64,000 nucleotides of DNA, from positions 124,001 through 188,000 of the forward strand of contig RAZD01000006.1 in the NCBI GenBank assembly GCA_003612525.1, given 5' to 3'. Shown in pieces: positions 59,000 to 64,000 of the stretch; position 1 is the stretch's first letter; the number at the start of each line of letters is the position of its first letter. The notes beneath the pieces are model-generated. The model worked only from the letters and a program-made list of their open reading frames with translations. It searched no databases and was not told the DNA's origin. This DNA comes from a bacterium C-53 (GTDB lineage Bacteria > Bacillota > Clostridia > Lachnospirales > Lachnospiraceae). The position numbers and the translations under genes were made by a program.

Positions 59000-59417
59000 A
59001 ATTTTTGTTGAACCGGTAGCCAATGCCCCATACGGTCTGTATGTAAATCGGCTTGCCCGGATTATCCTCTATCTTTTCCCTTATGTGGTGGATATGGCTC
59101 ATAACAATATTGTAATCGCCGGAATACGGTTCCTGCCAGACAATATCATAAATCTGCTCTTTGCTGAATATCCTGCCAGGACTCTGTGCCAGCAAATACA
59201 ATATTTCAAACTCTTTATTGGTAAGCATAACTTCCGCACCATGTATGACTACATTCTTTTCTGCTAAGTTCAGCTTCATTTCTCCAATATTAATGTACTT
59301 TTCTACTTGAAGCTCATTATAGCCTTCAAAGTGAGGGCTTTCGCTTAGCATTTGCAATATTCTCTGGCAGACTTCTTCTTCACCTCCTGAAAAAGATAAT
59401 ATTACTACTTTACTCAT
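58983..59417 (-). CDS. Receiver-less winged-helix regulator, second copy
   Basis: The 144-residue protein (MSKVVILSFSGGEEEVCQRILQMLSES...) shares its winged helix almost word for word with 55421-55855 (LxNKEFEILYLLAQSPGRIFSKEQIYDIVWQEPYSGDYNIVMSHIHHIREKIEDNPGKPIYIQTVWGIGYRFNKNL). The first 55 residues form a different small alpha/beta fold, not a receiver domain. ATG at 59417 with AGGTGA upstream is chosen; GTG at 59426 is part of the ribosome site. The two copies flank the MATE/PadR segment at about 3 kb distance. Confidence 0.82.
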   Translation of the reverse strand: MSKVVILSFSGGEEEVCQRILQMLSESPHFEGYNELQVEKYINIGEMKLNLAEKNVVIHGAEVMLTNKEFEILYLLAQSPGRIFSKEQIYDIVWQEPYSGDYNIVMSHIHHIREKIEDNPGKPIYIQTVWGIGYRFNKNLSSSL

Positions 59418-59493
59418 TATAATCACCTGTCTTATGATAAACAGTTCCGTCCTATATCTGTTTCATTTTATCTTCCATCAACACCCCTATCTA

Positions 59494-59892
59494 CTATATG
59501 ACAGCTTTTATTTTGATGTCATGCAACAGGGAAATTGCATATATGACTTTTTTTAACCTGCCTTTTTTCGAAGAAACGAAATCAAATCGCTGTCCGTTTT
59601 TCCATAAACACCGTACCATGCAATTTTGCTTCCATAACAATACATTCTTCCCGCATAGCAGACATAAGGATAAACAGCATAGTAAACTTTTCCTGTCTGC
59701 AAAATTTAGTTCAAGCCCGGTTCCGTCCGGCATAGCATAGTCAGAGCAAATCACATCAAATACAGTGGTTGATACTTCCTTTTTGGCTTCTGTCAAATTG
59801 CCAGCGGTTGTTACTTCATAATGGTCTTTCAGAACATAGCTTAATCCTTCTAAAATATCAGGGTAATCATCTACAATTAAGATTTTTTTCAT
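59494..59892 (-). pseudogene. Response regulator receiver domain, frameshifted
   Basis: The start (MKKILIVDDYPDILEGLSYVLKDHYEVTTAGNL...FDVICSDYAMPDGTGLEL) is a normal receiver with the phospho-acceptor D. The reading then goes off: in the next frame the expected continuation appears (FTMLFILMSAMREECIVMEAKLHGTVFMEKR), and a second shift restores DLISFLRKK. Two frame changes make it a broken single-domain regulator. A weak ribosome site precedes the ATG at 59892. Confidence 0.75.
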
Positions 59893-59898
59893 GGTCTG

Positions 59899-60024
59899 TT
59901 ATCCCGCATTTACTACATTGACAATGCTTGTCTTTTTAATCTTCCGGGACGGTGCAATGACAGCAATAAATGTAGTCAGGATTGCCGCTGAAATTACTAC
60001 GGCAAGCGATAATCTTTTCTTCAT
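59899..60024 (-). CDS. Small membrane peptide
   Basis: The frame from ATG 60024 encodes 41 residues, MKKRLSLAVVISAAILTTFI then AVIAPSRKIKKTSIVNVVNAG, with one hydrophobic helix and a basic flank. RBS GAGGGG lies 5 bases upstream. It is just before the broken response regulator (6-base gap). It could be a small regulatory or leader peptide, or the remnant of a larger gene. No family is recognised. Confidence 0.5.
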   Translation of the reverse strand: MKKRLSLAVVISAAILTTFIAVIAPSRKIKKTSIVNVVNAG

Positions 60025-60041
60025 ATCCCCTCTTTCTTATC

Positions 60042-60497
60042 TTAGAGATAAACAATCTCATCACAAATACCTGTTGGCGGCTCTCCCATATACCCAATAT
60101 GCAAATTCCCACTTAAAGAAAGCTCCGTCAGGATTTGATCCAAAATATCCGCATCCGCTGTTGTCACTCCCTCATACAAACCACATAACACATAGTTTTC
60201 TGCCCTCAAAAATAGCACACCTGTTAATAACAGCCTGTTTCTTCCGCCCACAGATAACGAACCGATTTTTGCATCTTTATCGATCTCTGCAAACTCTAGC
60301 AGCGCCTCAAGGGTATCATCCGGCTCTATATGGCTCTTTGTCTGCCTGATACTATCCAGATATTCAAAGCAGGTTATATGATCTGGTAAAATCTCATCAG
60401 TTACAAATAACACTCTCGGCTTTTTCTCAAACGCACATCCTGCAAAATATGTCCTGAGTTTTTCTTCACTTCCTACATAACCTTTCACTGTATACAT
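60042..60497 (-). CDS. Degenerate ABC ATPase-like protein in lantibiotic-immunity operon
   Basis: The 151-residue protein has a clear ribosome site (GGGAGG) and no internal stop. It contains LSVGGRNRLLLTGVLFL, which resembles the ABC signature LSGGxxQRxxLAxAL, and YVLCGLYEGVTTADADILDQIL at the Walker B/D-loop position, but no Walker A and no DE pair. The start of the domain is therefore missing or decayed, and ATP hydrolysis is not expected. It follows the immunity-transporter genes with small gaps. It may modulate the transporter; this is inference. Confidence 0.6.
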   Translation of the reverse strand: MYTVKGYVGSEEKLRTYFAGCAFEKKPRVLFVTDEILPDHITCFEYLDSIRQTKSHIEPDDTLEALLEFAEIDKDAKIGSLSVGGRNRLLLTGVLFLRAENYVLCGLYEGVTTADADILDQILTELSLSGNLHIGYMGEPPTGICDEIVYL

Positions 60498-60533
60498 TTT
60501 TTCCTCCCATTAAATACAACAGTCTTCACACTC

Positions 60534-60818
60534 TCAATGTAACCTTGCCGCTATCGTCAAATAGATAAATAAAGAAAAAAAAGCGATATACACTGAACTT
60601 ATTGCTAAAGCAGCCTTTGATATGGCATTTCTCGTTTTTTTGTTTTTTATCAAGCAGATAGCAAATACAAAACCAACAATAATCAATACGGCATACGCCG
60701 CAAAAAAGATATACACCCAAGGAGCTTCCATTCCGATTCTCAAATGCCGGATGATAAAGAAAGTCAAAGGAAGCAGGCTAACCCCCAAGGATATTTTTTC
60801 TAAAATCTTTTCTTTCAT
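60534..60818 (-). CDS. Three-span small membrane protein
   Basis: The 94-residue protein has three hydrophobic segments (ISLGVSLLPLTFFIIRHL; APWVYIFFAAYAVLIIVGFVFAICL; SKAALAISSVYIAFFSLFIYLTIAA). RBS AAGGAGGAGATC precedes the ATG. It lies 10 bases after the second permease gene in the immunity operon and may be an accessory subunit. The family is unknown. Confidence 0.75.
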   Translation of the reverse strand: MKEKILEKISLGVSLLPLTFFIIRHLRIGMEAPWVYIFFAAYAVLIIVGFVFAICLIKNKKTRNAISKAALAISSVYIAFFSLFIYLTIAARLH

Positions 60819-60828
60819 GATCTCCTCC

Positions 60829-61572
60829 TTAACCAGCTACTATGTCAATCTTTTTCAAGCGACGTGAAGCCAGTAATATAAAAAACACGATATAGAAAAC
60901 CACCATTGGAACCAGCGTTGTTAAGCTGTCAATCGGTAAAGTTTTCTCCTGCGATGATAAACCAAGAATTAGCTGTGAATACGGGAACATACTGCCAAGA
61001 CCCGTAATATAACATGCCAATCCCGCAATACACAGACATACTGCAAGTCCGACCGGGACAGCAAAACTTCTTATTTTCATAGAAAGATAAAGCTGTACTG
61101 CCGCAACGCCAAGAGCGCTAAACCACCCCATAAAGAGCCACCAGAGCATACCTATGGGAATAGGCTGTTCAAAACGGAATCCCACTTTACCCACAATAAT
61201 TATAAATATCATCAAAAGTGCCTGTGCCGTAAAAATTGACTTGGCTAACACAACCAACTTAGCGATAAAAATTACAGACTGAGGAATTGGCGTTGTCATT
61301 AAGCAGTTCCAGTTATGGTTAATGTGTTCCAACCGCCATAAAAAGGAAGCACAAATGGCAATCAGAATAGGGAAAAAGAAATACCCATAAAATAAACCTG
61401 TCTGTAGCCATAGTTGTTGCCACATATCACCGTCGTATAAACTGACAGAGGCATTTATCCCGTAAATAATTGCGCCTATTGCCGCTGTCAAAAGTGGGAG
61501 AACTGCAACCGCTACCCACATATTTGAATGGCGGCTTTTCAAATTCTCCGCACGAATTGCATTGATCAGCAT
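60829..61572 (-). CDS. Lantibiotic-immunity ABC permease (LanG/MutG type)
   Basis: The 247-residue protein has six hydrophobic spans and the family layout of LanE/LanG permeases, with EHINHNWNCLMTTPIPQSVIFIAKLVVLAKSIFTAQALL in the first third. It should form a heterodimer with the upstream permease (61587-62360) and export or expel lantibiotics from the membrane. RBS AAAGGAGGAG precedes the ATG. Confidence 0.85.
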   Translation of the reverse strand: MLINAIRAENLKSRHSNMWVAVAVLPLLTAAIGAIIYGINASVSLYDGDMWQQLWLQTGLFYGYFFFPILIAICASFLWRLEHINHNWNCLMTTPIPQSVIFIAKLVVLAKSIFTAQALLMIFIIIVGKVGFRFEQPIPIGMLWWLFMGWFSALGVAAVQLYLSMKIRSFAVPVGLAVCLCIAGLACYITGLGSMFPYSQLILGLSSQEKTLPIDSLTTLVPMVVFYIVFFILLASRRLKKIDIVAG

Positions 61573-61586
61573 TGTAAACTCCTCCT

Positions 61587-62360
61587 TTAATACTCATATT
61601 TTTCAAATCTCTTCCGAAACACAACATACGCCACAAGACCAACAACAAACAGAATTACAAGCGGAATAAAGTTTATGTTCCGTACTACTAACCCGGAAGA
61701 TTGCAGATTTCCTGAAGATGTGTCCTGCCCCAAAACCATCAGTTCTGCATAGTTGCCCCAAATCAAAATATTGCGGATACCCGGCGGCAACAATGTGGAA
61801 ATAAACCCAATAAGTGCGCCAACCATACCGATAGACATAGGGACAAGCTGGTTTGTACACACAAGGGAGAAGAAAACCTGAATTGTAACAACTACAAATG
61901 TTATCATAGCAGTTCCAAGCACAAAACCTAATAACGTTCTGACAGGCAGCGTCTGGACAATTCCCACAGAATTACCATAAGCAATAATGGTAAATGCCTG
62001 AATGAAGATTGCCAGCATCATAAGCGTGGATACTATTGTAAACTTGCAGAACCAGATAGTTTTGCGGTTCTGATTATTACACTCCAATAATTTCCATGTG
62101 TTTCCCTTATGCTCCATATCGCAAATACGGCTGGCAATGACCGCCGCCAAAATGGGAAAGAATAATCCATTTATAGCGGCTGGGCCGATGATCAGATCTT
62201 CCCATGCCGGTGCAGCGGGATCAGAAACCATGTTTAGAAAATTTTTATTATTGCCATAGTTAGAAAAAACAAATAACAATTCCACGCCCAAGATCACCAA
62301 AAAGGTCAGAAACACCTTTCGATGCTTCAGCTTATATAATTCAAGCCATAGATATTTCAT
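61587..62360 (-). CDS. Lantibiotic-immunity ABC permease (LanE/MutE type)
   Basis: The 257-residue protein has six spans and a matching arrangement: KYLWLELYKLKHRKVFLTFLVILGVELLFVF at the start, CDMEHKGNTWKLLECNNQNRKTIWFCKF after the second span, LVCTNQLVPMSIGMVGALIGFISTLLPPG later. Its ATG at 62360 overlaps the ATPase stop (TGATG), so the two are coupled. It pairs with the LanG-type permease that follows. Confidence 0.87.
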   Translation of the reverse strand: MKYLWLELYKLKHRKVFLTFLVILGVELLFVFSNYGNNKNFLNMVSDPAAPAWEDLIIGPAAINGLFFPILAAVIASRICDMEHKGNTWKLLECNNQNRKTIWFCKFTIVSTLMMLAIFIQAFTIIAYGNSVGIVQTLPVRTLLGFVLGTAMITFVVVTIQVFFSLVCTNQLVPMSIGMVGALIGFISTLLPPGIRNILIWGNYAELMVLGQDTSSGNLQSSGLVVRNINFIPLVILFVVGLVAYVVFRKRFEKYEY

Positions 62361-63262
62361 CAAAGGGTCATCTCCTTTCCAGTCAGATTGAGGAAAATGT
62401 CCTCAAGGCTCTCCCTGTGTTCCTCAACACGATAAACAGCAATATCGTTGGCACACAGGTTTTGAACCGCCTTACCCGTCTGTTCATCAGACAAAGCCCC
62501 TAACTGCAAACCATCCCCGGTTCTTAACGGATTCATATTTCTGAGTATCTGACAAGACAAGTTATTATCACTGGTTCTCAGAATGATATACGGCTGCCGC
62601 TGTGCGTCCAAAACAGACATATTTTCCTGAAAGATCAGCTCACCATGATTGATGATGCCGACCACAGTTGCCATCTGATCTACTTCACTCAGGATATGGC
62701 TGGAAATCATAACGGTCATCCCATACTTCGTTGGCAGTGTTTTGACCAATTCCCGCATTTCCTCAATACCTGCCGGGTCAAGACCATTAGTAGGTTCATC
62801 CAAGACAAGCAGTTTAGGACGGCGAGCCAGTGCCATCGCAATTCCAAGCCGCTGCTTCATTCCGAGTGAATAGTTTTTGACCTTCTTATTCATTTGTTTT
62901 TCCATACGGACGATATGAACTGCCTCCTCAATATTTTTCCGGGGCAATCCCAGCAGCCTGCGGATTATTTCCATATTTTCCCCGCCAGTCAGATGACCAT
63001 AATAGGACGGGGATTCAATCAGGGAGCCAACGCTTTTCAGAATCTCCTGCCGGTTTTTCTCGTTAAATGACTTTCCCATGATCTCAATACTTCCTTTGCT
63101 GGGCTTGACAAGACCAAGCAGCATCTTCATTGTTGTCGATTTGCCCGCACCATTAGGACCAAGAAAGCCATAAATATCCCCTTCGTTAATTTGGATATCC
63201 AGATCATTAACCCGATAAATACCGTCATACTCTTTTGACAAATTTTCTGTTGATACAATCAT
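62360..63262 (-). CDS. Lantibiotic-protection ABC ATPase (LanF/CprA type)
   Basis: The 300-residue protein has Walker A GPNGAGKST (residues 34-42), signature YSLGMKQRLGIAMAL, Walker B LVLDEPTNGLDPAGIEEMRELVKT, and the H-loop ISSHILSEVDQ; a C-terminal domain of about 90 residues follows. It drives immunity to nisin-like peptides in the LanFEG/CprABC group. RBS AAAGGAG precedes the ATG. The divergent response regulator at 63413 is expected to induce it. Confidence 0.92.
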   Translation of the reverse strand: MIVSTENLSKEYDGIYRVNDLDIQINEGDIYGFLGPNGAGKSTTMKMLLGLVKPSKGSIEIMGKSFNEKNRQEILKSVGSLIESPSYYGHLTGGENMEIIRRLLGLPRKNIEEAVHIVRMEKQMNKKVKNYSLGMKQRLGIAMALARRPKLLVLDEPTNGLDPAGIEEMRELVKTLPTKYGMTVMISSHILSEVDQMATVVGIINHGELIFQENMSVLDAQRQPYIILRTSDNNLSCQILRNMNPLRTGDGLQLGALSDEQTGKAVQNLCANDIAVYRVEEHRESLEDIFLNLTGKEMTL

Positions 63263-63329
63263 TTTTTGTCTGCTCCTTTCCTAAGCTGATTACATCATAT
63301 ACCTTCCACTTTGCGTTACGTTGGAGTTA

Positions 63330-63351
63330 ACCTTGATTTTACCTTGATTTT
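63330..63351. promoter_or_regulatory. Tandem 11-bp repeats before the divergent regulator, candidate OmpR-type binding site
   Basis: ACCTTGATTTT occurs twice back to back. OmpR-family dimers bind direct repeats at 10-11 bp spacing. It lies between the immunity-ATPase start (63262) and a TATAAT at 63386-63391 ahead of the regulator gene, so it can serve both. Confidence 0.55.
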
Positions 63352-63412
63352 GAAACCATAATTCATACAATAATTGAAAATATGGTATAATGTCGTGGAA
63401 AGGAGTGGAAAT

Positions 63413-64000
63413 ATGGGTGCAATTAAGGACAAATCAATCTTATTAGTTGACGATGAGCCTGCAATCTTACTGATGTGCCAATCCATTTTGAAAGAAAATG
63501 GGTTTACAAATATACTGACCGCAGATACCGCACTTCGTGCTTTGGAGAGGCTGGACACCCACCCCGATCTGGCAGTCCTGGATGTCATGCTGCCTGATAT
63601 GGATGGGTTCATGCTTGCAAAGGTGATCCGGGAACAAACCAATATACCTATTCTGTTTTTAACGGCAAAAGGAGAGTTTGATGATAAAGCCAAAGGATTT
63701 GAAGTGGGTGCAGACGATTATATAGTAAAACCCTTTTTGGCACAGGAATTTGTATGGCGTGTCACCGCGATTCTGCGTCGGGTATATAAAGAAAATGAGG
63801 ATACAAGTTTTTTATTAGAAGCCTGCAAAGTGGACTTAGGACAGGCACAGGTATACAAAGAAGGCTGCGATCCAGTCTCCCTTACTGCAAAAGAAGTAGA
63901 GATACTTCAAAAACTCTTCAGCAATGCAGGGCGCATTGTAACGCTCGGTTCTTTATGCCAGACAGTCTGCGGAGACATATATGTCGGATATGAAAAAACA
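63413..64000 (+). CDS. OmpR-family response regulator (CprR/NsrR-like), 3' end outside window
   Basis: The visible 196 residues comprise a full receiver domain (LLVDDEPAIL; phospho-acceptor in LAVLDVMLPDMDG; FLTAKGEFDD; IVKPF) and most of an OmpR-type winged helix (VSLTAKEVEILQKLFSNAGRIVTLGSLCQ). RBS AGGAG lies before the ATG, with a TATAAT at 63386. In Clostridia such a regulator, with its kinase, controls the divergent immunity operon. The kinase gene would lie beyond 64 kb. Confidence 0.92.
   Translation, partial: MGAIKDKSILLVDDEPAILLMCQSILKENGFTNILTADTALRALERLDTHPDLAVLDVMLPDMDGFMLAKVIREQTNIPILFLTAKGEFDDKAKGFEVGADDYIVKPFLAQEFVWRVTAILRRVYKENEDTSFLLEACKVDLGQAQVYKEGCDPVSLTAKEVEILQKLFSNAGRIVTLGSLCQTVCGDIYVGYEKT

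Noticed and set aside
60622-60867. Plus-strand frame opposite the three-span protein gene
   Set aside because: The minus-strand gene has a strong ribosome site and operon position; the plus-strand frame has neither.
1-64000. CRISPR arrays, tRNA or rRNA genes
   Set aside because: No regularly spaced 24-48-base direct repeats, cloverleaf T-loop motifs or rRNA signatures were seen on reading both strands; a covariance search was not possible.

Overview
The window looks like the chromosome of a motile anaerobic Firmicute of the Lachnospiraceae type (Clostridium cluster XIVa). The evidence is the strong AGGAGG-type ribosome sites, a FliW/CsrA-style late flagellar operon, FlgM with sigma-28 promoters, DUF4474 and NTF2-type penicillin-binding proteins, and a Tn916-family integrative element. 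No rRNA, tRNA or CRISPR array was seen. Species assignment is not possible from the sequence alone.

Region by region. (1) 1-1.4 kb: the tail of an SH3-domain protein and a gutted Rpn-type nuclease pseudogene. (2) 1.5-16.5 kb, minus strand: a late flagellar locus, flgM-flgN-flgK-flgK-flgL-fliW-csrA-flaG-fliD-fliS-FliT-like, then flagellin and a large glycosyltransferase. Near-consensus sigma-28 promoters lie before flgM and before flagellin. The flagellin leader carries a GGA-loop hairpin that fits CsrA control, antagonised by FliW. (3) 16.5-24 kb: envelope genes, including a MecA-like penicillin-binding protein and a lipoprotein. (4) 23.5-31.4 kb, minus strand: an ABC importer (permease, ATPase, lipoprotein binding protein), a membrane histidine kinase, a LuxR-type regulator, a soluble chemoreceptor fused to a second copy of the binding protein, and a TauE/SafE exporter. 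This is the most unusual system in the window. (5) 31.6-40.5 kb: a carbohydrate cluster under a divergent LacI regulator: phosphofructokinase, TIM-like protein, a LarA-family (nickel-pincer) epimerase, NagB-like, NagA, class II aldolase and a mutarotase-like protein. (6) 40.6-42.9 kb: BlaI and BlaR1 without a neighbouring beta-lactamase; the same 12-bp palindrome that overlaps the blaI start region occurs before the penicillin-binding protein 19 kb away. (7) 43-44.8 kb: an ECF sigma factor with two membrane proteins.

From about 44.85 kb to the end the window is accessory DNA. A broken Tn916-family integrase, a BceRS-BceAB-like antimicrobial-peptide resistance module and a decayed antitoxin lie between two ~150-bp direct repeats (44855-45006 and 51197-51358). 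An intact integrase, a ribbon-helix-helix protein, an Xis-like protein, Orf8-like, Orf7-like sigma and Orf9-like repressor genes follow, in the order expected at the integrase end of a Tn916-like element. Its probable cargo is a MATE pump under divergent PadR control, two receiver-less winged-helix regulators, and a lantibiotic-immunity ABC operon (LanF/E/G or CprABC type) with a divergent response regulator that runs off the window. The common theme of the cargo is defence against cell-envelope-active peptides and drugs, matching the chromosomal BlaI/BlaR1-PBP pair.

Start codons were re-chosen where the longest frame began upstream of the ribosome site; each case is explained in its entry.
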